A stretch of DNA of 64,000 nt from assembly GCA_041390905.1 (NCBI GenBank), contig JAWKPA010000012.1, forward strand, positions 434,001-498,000, written 5' to 3'. The notes beneath the pieces were generated by a model. It was not told where the DNA came from, ran no database searches, and saw only the letters and a list, made by a program, of their open reading frames with translations. The position numbers were made by a program, and so were the translations under genes. Origin of the DNA: JACKCD01 sp041390905 (lineage in GTDB: Bacteria; Chloroflexota; Anaerolineae; Promineifilales; Promineifilaceae). This document shows, piece after piece, positions 51,474-59,393 of this stretch (within the stretch, counting starts at the first letter, position 1; each line of letters starts with the position of its first letter).

Positions 51474-53054
51474 ATGGATAGTCAACCAACAATTTTTGTG
51501 CCACCGCCGGGCAAACAAAACGGCCGTTCTTCTTCCCCCAACAACGAACGCTGGGTACCCGCTCCCCCCCAACCCAAACGCCGCCGCATCTGGCTATGGC
51601 TGCTGCTGTTTTTGGGCTTTGGCTTTTTTGTCGCCCTGCTGCTTTTGGGCGGCATCGCATACTTTTACACCAGCAACTGGATTTTGCCGGGAACAACGGT
51701 GCTGGGGCGCAACATTGGCGGCATGACGCAGGCAGAGGCAACGGCCGTTTTAATGGAAGATTGGCAGCATCGCCCCATCACCCTCAGCGACGGCCACACC
51801 CCCTACAACTACACCCCCAACGACCTGGGCATGACGCTCGACACCGCCGCTACCGTAAACCTGGCTTACCAACAGGGGCGCACCGCTGCCAGCCTGGGGC
51901 AACTGCTGCGTAGTGTGGCCGATGTGCCACCCGTTTGGTCCTATGACCCCGCCCAGGCGGAAGCGTTGCTTAACCATCTGGCCGAAGAGTTATATACGCC
52001 ACCTGCCAACGCTGGCGTGATGCTTGTGGACGACAAGTTCATTGTCACGCCGCCGTTTGATGGCATCGTGCTGGATGTGGCGGTAACGCTGGACGCGATT
52101 AACCGGAACCCGGCGCAGGTGCTGATCACGGGTGGGGCAGTGCTGATGACCCAATCTGTGCCGCCAGCGGTGGCCGATACGGCGTTGGTGGAGGCCAAAA
52201 TTGGGGATCTGCGGCTAACGGCCGTTTCCCTCCACGCCTATGACCCCATCCGCAACGAACGGCGGGACATTGCCATTGACCCGGCCACGTGGAGCCAGTG
52301 GGTGTCGCTGGGAATGGATGCCAGCAGCCAGCTTGTGTGGCAGTTGGATGAGGTGGCTTTGGCTGGTTATCTGGACGGGCAGTTGGGGCAGTTGGATGGT
52401 GGCCGTTTTGTGGTGATGGATGAGGTACAAACGGCCGTTCGCCAAGCTCTCACCGACCCAAACGCCACCGTCACCGCCCGCATCTACCACCCCGCCAGCG
52501 AACACATTATCCAGTCCGGTGAAACCCTCTCCAGCATCGGCTATGACTACGGCATCCCCTATCCCTGGATTCAGCAGGCCAACCCCCAGTTGGGCAATGC
52601 CCTCAGCGTCGGCCAAACCCTCACCATCCCCTCCCCCGACGACCTCATCCCCTACCCCGTGGTAGAAAACAAACGCATCGTTGTCAGCATCAGCCAGCAG
52701 CGGGTGTGGGTGTATGAAAACGACGAGCTCAAATGGGAATGGGCCGGCAGCACCGGCATTGCCAGCAGCCCCACCTCCCCCGGCGTGTTCCAGATTCAAA
52801 CTCACGAAGTGGAAGCCTACGCCGGCAATTGGAACCTCTACATGCCCTACTTTATGGGCATCTACCAGCCCGTGCCAACGGTAGATTTTATGAATGGCTT
52901 CCACGGCTTCCCCACCCGCGACGGCTACAACTTGCTGTGGACAGGTGATCTCGGCCACACTGTCACCTATGGCTGCATCCTCGTCAGCACCGACAACGCC
53001 GCCCAGCTTTATGAATGGGCAGACCAAGGCGTCATTGTTGAGGTGCGTCGGTAA
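51474..53054 (+). CDS. L,D-transpeptidase with VanW-type/peptidoglycan-binding and LysM domains
   Basis: 526 residues from ATG 51474. A cytoplasmic Pro/Arg-rich start and one transmembrane helix (about 40-62) precede two peptidoglycan-binding-4/VanW-like domains (about 75-330). A LysM domain (HIIQSGETLSSIGYDYGI) and a YkuD catalytic domain (about 400-526) follow. The catalytic motif normally S-HGC-R reads TYGCILVS: Cys is kept, but the His before it is Tyr. The upstream HGFP histidine remains. It is expected to cross-link or modify peptidoglycan. Confidence 0.88.
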   Translation: MDSQPTIFVPPPGKQNGRSSSPNNERWVPAPPQPKRRRIWLWLLLFLGFGFFVALLLLGGIAYFYTSNWILPGTTVLGRNIGGMTQAEATAVLMEDWQHRPITLSDGHTPYNYTPNDLGMTLDTAATVNLAYQQGRTAASLGQLLRSVADVPPVWSYDPAQAEALLNHLAEELYTPPANAGVMLVDDKFIVTPPFDGIVLDVAVTLDAINRNPAQVLITGGAVLMTQSVPPAVADTALVEAKIGDLRLTAVSLHAYDPIRNERRDIAIDPATWSQWVSLGMDASSQLVWQLDEVALAGYLDGQLGQLDGGRFVVMDEVQTAVRQALTDPNATVTARIYHPASEHIIQSGETLSSIGYDYGIPYPWIQQANPQLGNALSVGQTLTIPSPDDLIPYPVVENKRIVVSISQQRVWVYENDELKWEWAGSTGIASSPTSPGVFQIQTHEVEAYAGNWNLYMPYFMGIYQPVPTVDFMNGFHGFPTRDGYNLLWTGDLGHTVTYGCILVSTDNAAQLYEWADQGVIVEVRR

Positions 53055-53101
53055 GGACGTATTGCATACGCCCGTTGCCCAGCGTCGCCAGGCTGTCGTT
53101 C

Positions 53102-53134
53102 AGAAGTTCAACTTCTGACAGAAGTTGAGCTTCT
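53102..53134. repeat. Hairpin repeat family A, copy 8
   Basis: Arms 53102-53116 and 53120-53134; the right arm has one G (AGAAGTTGAGCTTCT), which still pairs as a wobble in RNA. Confidence 0.88.
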
Positions 53135-53157
53135 TGAATGATCAGTGAGGTTTGCCT

Positions 53158-53679
53158 ATGAAAACGCGGATTGGTTTGTGGCTACTGTTGGCACTATGTG
53201 CCTTGCTCACTTTTTCCTTCTTGTTTGCTTACCGCCCGGCCCTTGCGGCTGCTCCCGGCTACAGAATGCAGCTGGTGACTGCCCCTGGCTTTTTGGGGGG
53301 ATTTGCCAAGACATTCCAAAACGTGCTGGAAATGCAACCGTGTGCATATGAGTTGCTGGGCTGGGACGCAGACAATTGGCTTTATTATGAAGCATTATGT
53401 GGGTCAGAGGTGCAGGTGTGGCAATATTTGCCTACCCAATCGGCGCATCATCTGCAAGTGCCACATAGCCCGAACACTTTGGAAACGGCCGTTATGGCCA
53501 AAAAAGAAATGTTAGACATAGTACGTGCAACGGGTGTCAGACCAAAGAAGTATGAATCGGTAACGCGACCGCTCCTTTTAAAAAGCGAAGGGATTATTTC
53601 ACCAAATGGGCAGTGGACGGCTCTCATCGTACAACATGTATACGGCCCGCAGGATGTGGTTCTTCTCACCAAAGAGTGA
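53158..53679 (+). CDS. Secreted protein of unknown function
   Basis: 173 residues from ATG 53158 (MKTRIGLWLLLALCALLTFS), with a signal peptide ending near ALAA. The mature part has three Cys, a YELLGWDADNWLYYEALC segment and WTALIVQHVYGPQDVVLL. The pattern resembles a beta-propeller fragment reading out text-like values, but I do not recognise a family. A palindrome copy encodes ETAVMAK in the middle. Confidence 0.7.
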   Translation: MKTRIGLWLLLALCALLTFSFLFAYRPALAAAPGYRMQLVTAPGFLGGFAKTFQNVLEMQPCAYELLGWDADNWLYYEALCGSEVQVWQYLPTQSAHHLQVPHSPNTLETAVMAKKEMLDIVRATGVRPKKYESVTRPLLLKSEGIISPNGQWTALIVQHVYGPQDVVLLTKE

Positions 53680-53760
53680 TAGCGTAAAGGGTCAATGACA
53701 AACGGCCGTTCTTCTTTGTTCGCCGTGTCTGCACATCCATTTTTTTCTTCCAACACCAAA

Positions 53761-54669
53761 CTAACGGGTTAAATTGGCAATGAGGTCGAGCAGAATGGGA
53801 TAAACGGCCGTTACATTCTGCTGCGGGTGTTCCGGCTCAATCAGATCGTGGTTTAGCGCTAACGCCTTGTCAAAGACATAGCTTTGCACCACCACCCCCG
53901 GCTGCTGCGCCCAGCGGTGGCGCACCTGGGCAATCATCGGGCTGCTCACCGCTTCGTCGTTGGGGTTGGTGATGAACAGGATGCGACGAACGGCCGTTTC
54001 TCCCCGCCTGACCCCATCCTGTACCGCAAACCCTAGCCGCAGTACCTGCGCCAGCGCGTGCGTGGGAAAGCGAGGGTAAGCATGTTTCGCCCCCGGCCCC
54101 CGATTCTCCATTTCCGGATCCCACCACATAAACCGGTTTGGCAGCCGCAGCGTCGCCTCCGTCAGCAGCCGCGTTTGCGTCGCTGGCACCACATGCAGCC
54201 CAAACACCGGCGAAATCAACGCCGTTGCCTCTACGTCAGCTCGGAATTGCGTCACCCAGCCCGTCATCACACCGCCCATTGAAAGCCCCATAGCAAACAC
54301 CCGCCGCCCCAATCCCTGGGCGATGTCAACAGCTTCATTTGCCAGTGCTGCTACCTGCGTCGCCTTTAGCTGGCTCAGGGCGGTGGTCATGGTGTCTGCG
54401 TGGCCGTGAAACGGAACGCGGGGAATGAGGACATTGAAGCCATGCTGGTGCAGCAGTTCGCCCAACTGGGCAAATTGGCGCGGGGAACTGGTGAGGCCAT
54501 GAAACAGGACAATGGCTTTTTCGACCATGCCACCATGTGTCAACAAAATGTCGCGGCTAAGTGGGTTAAGGGGTTCGGGGGTGTGGCGATTGTGCAGGGC
54601 GTGGTAACGGGAAACGGCCGTTTCATAATCAGATGCCGGGTGTGGCTGGGAAAACAGTGGAATGTGCAT
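53761..54669 (-). CDS. Alpha/beta hydrolase (esterase/lysophospholipase type)
   Basis: 302 residues from ATG 54669, chosen because longer frames would run into the upstream ABC gene. The oxyanion segment is LFHGLTSSP, the nucleophile GLSMGG, the acid in TNPNDEAV and the His in ALNHDLIEPEHPQ. Similar to carboxylesterase/monoacylglycerol lipase families. It follows the ABC ATPase genes by 22 bases. Confidence 0.88.
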   Translation of the reverse strand: MHIPLFSQPHPASDYETAVSRYHALHNRHTPEPLNPLSRDILLTHGGMVEKAIVLFHGLTSSPRQFAQLGELLHQHGFNVLIPRVPFHGHADTMTTALSQLKATQVAALANEAVDIAQGLGRRVFAMGLSMGGVMTGWVTQFRADVEATALISPVFGLHVVPATQTRLLTEATLRLPNRFMWWDPEMENRGPGAKHAYPRFPTHALAQVLRLGFAVQDGVRRGETAVRRILFITNPNDEAVSSPMIAQVRHRWAQQPGVVVQSYVFDKALALNHDLIEPEHPQQNVTAVYPILLDLIANLTR

Positions 54670-54691
54670 AGGGCTTGGAAATTTTGCCACA

Positions 54692-55693
54692 CTACAAAAA
54701 CTGTTCCGCATGATGGCAGGCAACCCAGTGGGGAGAAACGGCCGTTTTTGCCCCCATCTCCCGCCATTCTGGGTCTGCATCCTTGCAAAGCTGCGTGGCA
54801 TAGGCGCAGCGTGGGTGGAAACGACAGCCGGCAGGCGGGTTGGCCGGACTGGGCGGCTCTCCTTTTAACTCAATGGGTTGCCGCTGCGCCTCGCGCACCG
54901 GGTCGGGGATGGGAATGGCCGAAAGCAGGGCCTGAGTGTAAGGGTGCAACGGCTTGTCAAACAGCGTGTCCCGGTCGGCCAACTCCACCATGCGCCCCAA
55001 ATACATCACCGCCACCCGGTCGCTAATGTAGCGTACCATTGACAGGTCGTGGGCGATAAAGAGGTAGGTTAGCCCCAGCTCTTGCTTTAAATCATCCAGT
55101 AAATTAACCACCTGCGCCTGAATGGAAACATCCAGTGCCGACACTGGCTCGTCGGCCACTAGGAACGATGGGTTGGTCGCCAACGCCCGCGCAATGCCAA
55201 TGCGCTGTCGCTGCCCACCGGAAAATTCATGCGGATAGCGGCTGGCAAAGTAGCTATTCATTCCCACCATGTTGAGCAATTCGTCTACCCGTTGCTCCCG
55301 CTCTGCCCCCTTGCTGAGGCCGTGAATCCCCAGCGGCTCGCCTACAATATCCCCCACCGTCATGCGTGGGTTTAGTGAGGCGTATGGATCCTGGAAAATC
55401 ATTTGCATATCGCGCCGAATCTTGCGCAGGCTGCCCTTGCCCATTTTGGTTAGCTCTTCGCCTTTGAAGACAACACTGCCGGCCGTCGGTTCCAGCAAAC
55501 GTAGCAACGTGCGCCCGGTGGTGGATTTGCCGCAGCCACTTTCGCCCACCAGCCCCAATGTTTCCCCCTGATAAATGTCAAAGGTCAGGCCATCCACAGC
55601 CCGCACGGCTCCCACTTGCCGCCGCAAAACGCCGCTGCGAATGGGGAAATATTTTTTGAGGTTGGTGATACGAAGTAGAAGTTGTTTTGTCAT
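54692..55693 (-). CDS. Oligopeptide/dipeptide ABC transporter ATP-binding protein (DppF/OppF type)
   Basis: 333 residues with Walker A GESGCGKST, Q-loop FQDPYASLNP, signature SGGQRQR, Walker B FLVADEP and H-loop AHD. The C-terminal oligopeptide-HPY extension with CRFHPRC, typical of DppF/OppF, is present. It overlaps the DppD-type gene by ATGA. Permease and solute-binding genes are not in this window. Confidence 0.94.
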   Translation of the reverse strand: MTKQLLLRITNLKKYFPIRSGVLRRQVGAVRAVDGLTFDIYQGETLGLVGESGCGKSTTGRTLLRLLEPTAGSVVFKGEELTKMGKGSLRKIRRDMQMIFQDPYASLNPRMTVGDIVGEPLGIHGLSKGAEREQRVDELLNMVGMNSYFASRYPHEFSGGQRQRIGIARALATNPSFLVADEPVSALDVSIQAQVVNLLDDLKQELGLTYLFIAHDLSMVRYISDRVAVMYLGRMVELADRDTLFDKPLHPYTQALLSAIPIPDPVREAQRQPIELKGEPPSPANPPAGCRFHPRCAYATQLCKDADPEWREMGAKTAVSPHWVACHHAEQFL

Positions 55694-56742
55694 AATTTTG
55701 CGACAGGATTTACTTTAATCTTGCCAAAACTGCTTTCGGCCAGGCGGAGGCCACTGCGAATGTCGTCGCTGCGCCAGCAGGCGGTGGTGTGGTTGGGGGC
55801 GATGGGGTGCAATAACGGCCGTTCTTGCCAACACCGCTCCACCGCATAACGACACCGCGCGGCAAAGGGGCAATGGGTAATTTCTTGCAGCAAATTGGGT
55901 GGTCGCCCCGGAATGGGAACCAGCCGCTTGCGCTCTTTGGCATCCACCACCGGCAGCGATTCCAGCAGACCCAGCGTGTAGGGATGGCTGGTTTGGGCAT
56001 AGAGGTCGCGGACATCGGCCATTTCCACGATATGACCTGCATACATCACCGCCACCCTGTCTACCAGCCCGGCCACCACGCCCAAATCATGGGTGATCCA
56101 CAGAATCGCCATGTCCAGTTCGGCTTTCAGCCGCTTTACCAAATTCACAATTTGCGCCTGAATGGTGACATCGAGCGCGGTGGTGGGTTCGTCGGCAATG
56201 AGTAGAAGGGGGTTACAGGAAAGGGCAATGGCGATGATGATGCGCTGTCGCTGCCCGCCGGAAAATTGGTGTGGGTAGTCGTTGAGCCGTTTGTGGGGGT
56301 CGGGAATGCCGACGAGTTCGAGGAGTTCGAGGGCGCGGCTGTGGGCCAAACGGCCGTTTAGCCCCAAATGCAGCTTTAGTCCTTCCACCAATTGGCTGCC
56401 GACCGAGCGCACCGGGTTGAGCGCGGTCATCGGATCCTGGAAAACCATGCCAATTTCCTTGCCGCGAATGCGCCGCAGATCCGCCTCGCTCATTTCCAGC
56501 AAATTACGGCCGTTGGCCTGGGGGCTGTTTAGCCACACCTCGCCCTTTTCCACCACCCCCGGCGGCGGCACCAACCCCAGCAGCGATAAGGCACTCACCG
56601 TTTTGCCAGACCCGCTTTCGCCCACCAGAGCCAGCGATTCCCCTTTGTCCAGGCTATAGCTGATGCCGTTGACGGCGTGAACAACGCCATCGGGGGTGTA
56701 GAAGCGGGTGACGAGGTTGTTGATTTCTAGCAGGTGGGTCAT
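55690..56742 (-). CDS. Oligopeptide/dipeptide ABC transporter ATP-binding protein (DppD/OppD type)
   Basis: 350 residues from ATG 56742 (MTHLLEINNLVTRFYTPDGV). Walker A GESGSGKT, signature SGGQRQR, and the C-terminal HPY extension with CPFAARC and a later Cys. AACGGCCGTT variants encode NGRNLLEM and LNGRLAHS, the latter inside an otherwise conserved helical region. Confidence 0.94.
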   Translation of the reverse strand: MTHLLEINNLVTRFYTPDGVVHAVNGISYSLDKGESLALVGESGSGKTVSALSLLGLVPPPGVVEKGEVWLNSPQANGRNLLEMSEADLRRIRGKEIGMVFQDPMTALNPVRSVGSQLVEGLKLHLGLNGRLAHSRALELLELVGIPDPHKRLNDYPHQFSGGQRQRIIIAIALSCNPLLLIADEPTTALDVTIQAQIVNLVKRLKAELDMAILWITHDLGVVAGLVDRVAVMYAGHIVEMADVRDLYAQTSHPYTLGLLESLPVVDAKERKRLVPIPGRPPNLLQEITHCPFAARCRYAVERCWQERPLLHPIAPNHTTACWRSDDIRSGLRLAESSFGKIKVNPVAKL

Positions 56743-56907
56743 GGGGCGGATTGTACAAGAAACGGCCGTTTGGTCAACGCCAGCCACCTTGTATCAGGCT
56801 AGGCACTTGTTAGAAATGAACTATTTGAGATAAAAAACGGCCGTTTCCGCTCATCCCTTTTGTAAAAACGCTTTCAAGGGATCATTGATGGCGTGTAACT
56901 GTTCAGG

Positions 56908-56990
56908 TGTCATTTCGAGGCCCTCCGAGAAATCCCATTCCCATTGGTGCGGTGAGCGGGATTTCTCCTCGAAGACTCGTCGAAATGACA
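56908..56990. repeat. Nested long inverted repeat
   Basis: The outer arms TGTCATTTCGA (56908-56918) and TCGAAATGACA (56980-56990) and the inner arms GAGAAATCCC (56927-56936) and GGGATTTCTC (56958-56967) are all exact. It is a two-step cruciform-like element of the TCGAAATGACA type seen between genes in many bacteria. The surrounding 56743-57063 contains no gene. Confidence 0.85.
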
Positions 56991-57063
56991 TGTTTTGACC
57001 TAAAACCAGTTCATTAACGACAGACCTGAATAGTTACGATTTTTTTGCTTGCCGTAGTCAGTT

Positions 57064-57300
57064 TTGGGGGGAAAAACGGCCGTTTCCTTCCAAAACGATC
57101 TCCTTGTGGTCACCTTAAACGACGGCCGTTTAATCTCCATCCCCTTCCAAACCATTCCTTGGCTCCACTGGCTTGCCAACGCCACCCCCGCCCAGCGCAA
57201 CAACTGGCACATTGAACCCGGCGGCTTCGCCATTTATTGGGATGAGCTTGACGATGGCATTGAAATAGCCCACCTGTTGGGAATGCAGCCACTAACTTAA
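57064..57300 (+). CDS. DUF2442 domain protein
   Basis: 78 residues with the DUF2442 pattern VVTLNDGRLISIPF, NATPAQRNNWHI, GGFAIYWDELDDGIEIAHLLG. No ATG is in frame upstream; the likely start is TTG at 57064, immediately before AACGGCCGTT, which encodes KTAVS as the second to sixth residues. The insertion may have replaced the original start region. Its stop overlaps the convergent PemK/MazF stop in TTAA. Confidence 0.8.
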   Translation: MGGKTAVSFQNDLLVVTLNDGRLISIPFQTIPWLHWLANATPAQRNNWHIEPGGFAIYWDELDDGIEIAHLLGMQPLT

Positions 57301-57647
57301 AGTGCAGATGAGTTTGTTAGCAGTTGCAGCATTTGGCGAATTTGGTCGAGCGCTTCCTCATTAACACGTCCAAATGTTTTGACAACGATTTGTTGCGACA
57401 GCGTATAAATTTTGTCTACCCGCACCTTACCCGGACGGTTTAGCTTTCCTTGCACCAAATCTGCCGACATAATGGTAAAGCTGTAGGCCACCTTTTTCGG
57501 GTTTGAGGTCATGGCGACAACGACAATATCATCAGTCGTTTGATTATAAGCATCATTAGAAATAACGATGACGGGTCGTCGCTTTTGGGAAGAAAGATCG
57601 GTAAAGGGGATGGGAATCAAAAGAATGTCACCCTGCTTAGGCATCAT
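57297..57647 (-). CDS. MazF/PemK family toxin
   Basis: 116 residues from ATG 57647 behind GAGG. Family pattern PKQGDILLIPIPFTDLSSQKRRPVIVIS and VRVDKIYTLSQQIV. Sequence-specific mRNA endoribonucleases. It overlaps the end of the upstream antitoxin by about ten bases. Confidence 0.9.
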   Translation of the reverse strand: MMPKQGDILLIPIPFTDLSSQKRRPVIVISNDAYNQTTDDIVVVAMTSNPKKVAYSFTIMSADLVQGKLNRPGKVRVDKIYTLSQQIVVKTFGRVNEEALDQIRQMLQLLTNSSAL

Positions 57648-57843
57648 TCCAATCCTCGTCATCAAAAGGATTATCCCAAAAATCCAAACTACTTTCTGCC
57701 GCTTCTACTAAATCATCAAAGAGATCACGCGGCTCCTCGACCACGAAAACAACAAGTCGTGAGCCAGGAGGAAAGGGAACCTGTAGCTCAATCCTTCCTT
57801 CTTGGGTTACTTCCAAATCGTATTTCAAAGCTGTTTCAGGCAT
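57637..57843 (-). CDS. Antitoxin partner of the MazF/PemK toxin
   Basis: 68 residues from ATG 57843 (MPETALKYDLEVTQEGRIEL). A short beta-rich DNA-binding-like start and a strongly acidic C-terminus (FWDNPFDDEDWND) that would fill the basic toxin groove. Confidence 0.75.
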   Translation of the reverse strand: MPETALKYDLEVTQEGRIELQVPFPPGSRLVVFVVEEPRDLFDDLVEAAESSLDFWDNPFDDEDWNDA

Positions 57844-57912
57844 AGCTCCGATTGTAACATATTTCTCTTGGCTTTTGTCTATCGCCTTTTGCAAAATCCA
57901 CTGCTGAGGCCA

Positions 57913-58058
57913 TCCCCTGGCTTCACTGACTTGCCAACGCCACCCCCGCCCAGCGCAACAACTGGCACATTGAACCCGGCGGCTTCGCCATTTATTGGGA
58001 TGAGCTTAACGATGGCCTTGGAGTAGCCCACCTGTTGGGAATGCAGCCGCTTGCGTAG
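57913..58058 (+). pseudogene. Truncated duplicate of the DUF2442 gene
   Basis: About 146 bases nearly identical to 57158-57300. The frame LANATPAQRNNWHIEPGGFA followed by IYWDELNDGLGVAHLLG ends at TAG 58056-58058. The 5' half is missing. The differences (DDGIEI to NDGLGV) show some age. Confidence 0.9.
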
Positions 58059-58074
58059 ATGGCTATTGGCGTGG

Positions 58075-58281
58075 TTATAAGGTGAGTTCTTTCTTGACAT
58101 GGGCGAGGGAAAAACGGCCGTTTTCTTCTTTCTTAACCTGCTGCATATGCAAATAATCAAGGTAATCAGCCAGCTTCTCCGGGTCGTTTAGCATCTCTTT
58201 CAAAAGCAGGTACTCATCGTATGGAATAACGGCAAAACGGATTTGTTCTTTGTCCTCTATCAGTTGGACTTGATCTAACAT
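58075..58281 (-). CDS. Phd/RelB-like antitoxin
   Basis: 68 residues from ATG 58281 (MLDQVQLIEDKEQIRFAVIPYDEYLLLKEML). The FAVIPYDEYLxL motif is typical of Phd/YefM-related antitoxins. It follows the toxin gene by four bases, so the order is toxin first. A palindrome copy encodes ENGRFS near the C-terminus. Confidence 0.78.
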   Translation of the reverse strand: MLDQVQLIEDKEQIRFAVIPYDEYLLLKEMLNDPEKLADYLDYLHMQQVKKEENGRFSLAHVKKELTL

Positions 58282-58285
58282 TTGT

Positions 58286-58564
58286 TTACCTCCGATACGC
58301 TCGGCCACGCGGCAAAATATCTATGACATCAATGACACGAATTATATCATCCCGGTCAAATAGAACGCGGTAGTTGCCAACACTTAGCCGATACGAAATA
58401 TCAAAGCTCACAAGTCGCTTAACATTTGGCATTGCATTGGGGTCTCTTGCCAAGTTTTCGATCTGCGACAAAATATGCTTCTGATCGTCCCGAGGATATT
58501 TGCGTAAGTTCTTGATTGCTGTATCCGTGAATTCTATGTCATATGCTGGCTGTTCTTGCCCCAT
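58286..58564 (-). CDS. RelE/ParE family toxin
   Basis: 92 residues from ATG 58564. Family pattern YDIEFTDTAIKNLRKYPRDD, VKRLVSFDISYRLSVGNYRVLFD and VIDVIDILPRGRAYRR. Probably an mRNA interferase or gyrase inhibitor; the ParE/RelE choice cannot be made from the sequence. Confidence 0.9.
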   Translation of the reverse strand: MGQEQPAYDIEFTDTAIKNLRKYPRDDQKHILSQIENLARDPNAMPNVKRLVSFDISYRLSVGNYRVLFDRDDIIRVIDVIDILPRGRAYRR

Positions 58565-58576
58565 GCTTTCACCCAC

Positions 58577-58985
58577 CTTGCGTCTTCATGATTGTGTTGT
58601 CTATTGTAGCATGGTGTTTTGGGAAAAACGGCCGTTTTCCGCTCCATCCATTCCTCATCCAGCTATACAGGTACAAGCGAAATTTGTAGACATTATGCGT
58701 GCGTTTTTTAGGCGTAAGACAATTTGTGATGAAGACATGCTACGATTTAAGGTCAAGGTAGCAGTCGAGCTTGGTAATTGTCTGAAATTTTGCTGCATGG
58801 TTGAACATATCAAAGACGCAAGTAAAAAGACTTTCGCTAAGGAACGAGGATTAAACAAGTTATGAAAGAAGTTCAACTTCTCAGAAGAAGTTGAACTTCT
58901 AAGATAGGCAAGTCATTTAATTTCCGTTCCTAAAAATGGCCGTTCCCAATCAATCGGTTTCACGGAGGATAAAAATATAACATTT
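58577..58985. other. Gene-free region with palindrome and hairpin copies
   Basis: No convincing gene. It contains AACGGCCGTT at about 58627, the AGGAACGAGGATTAAA tail (about 58842) and the family A hairpin at 58867-58900, then the cold-shock gene's ribosome site (GGAGG, about 58965). Confidence 0.7.
58867..58900. repeat. Hairpin repeat family A, copy 9
   Basis: Exact arms at 58867-58881 and 58886-58900. The preceding TAAGGAACGAGGATTAAA is the reverse complement of the tail after the copy at 28491, so here the unit is inverted. Confidence 0.9.
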
Positions 58986-59204
58986 ATGGCAAAAACAGGT
59001 AAGATAACTTGGTATAGTGAAGCAAAAGGCAATGGAAATATTAGAGCAGACAGTGGCGAAGAATTCTTTTTTGACCTGAATTCCCTGCTTTCCCGCTCAG
59101 ATCAGTTTCAGATCGAAGTGGGGCGAAAAGTGCAATTTGAGGATTCTGGACGATTCCTTTCTACTCAAAATATGAAAAAGGCAGCGCAAGTGCAGCTTAT
59201 ATAA
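58986..59204 (+). CDS. Diverged cold-shock-domain protein
   Basis: 72 residues. KITWYSEAKGNGNIRADSGEEFFFDLNSL matches the KGxVKWFNxxKGFGFI pattern, with Tyr and Asn replacing the RNP1 Phe residues. It likely binds single-stranded nucleic acid, perhaps weakly. It is AT-rich compared with its neighbours. Confidence 0.72.
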   Translation: MAKTGKITWYSEAKGNGNIRADSGEEFFFDLNSLLSRSDQFQIEVGRKVQFEDSGRFLSTQNMKKAAQVQLI

Positions 59205-59393
59205 TTGACATTGCCTCTGAAAGGTTATTGACAGATACGTCGTTTCAACGACGCTTGTGAATAAATTGCAGCTTGTGAAAATAGCTAAATTCAGATAACC
59301 AGCCAAATTTGCTTGCTACCTTACTTCTTTCCCTCCCTTCCCTCAACTCCCTTCTTATCGACGAAAATCCGCCACAATCCGTGCATCCATCCC

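Noticed and set aside
54670..54801. Longer start of the alpha/beta hydrolase at 54801
   Set aside because: It would overlap the C-terminus of the DppF-type protein and translate a palindrome copy; ATG 54669 fits the family.
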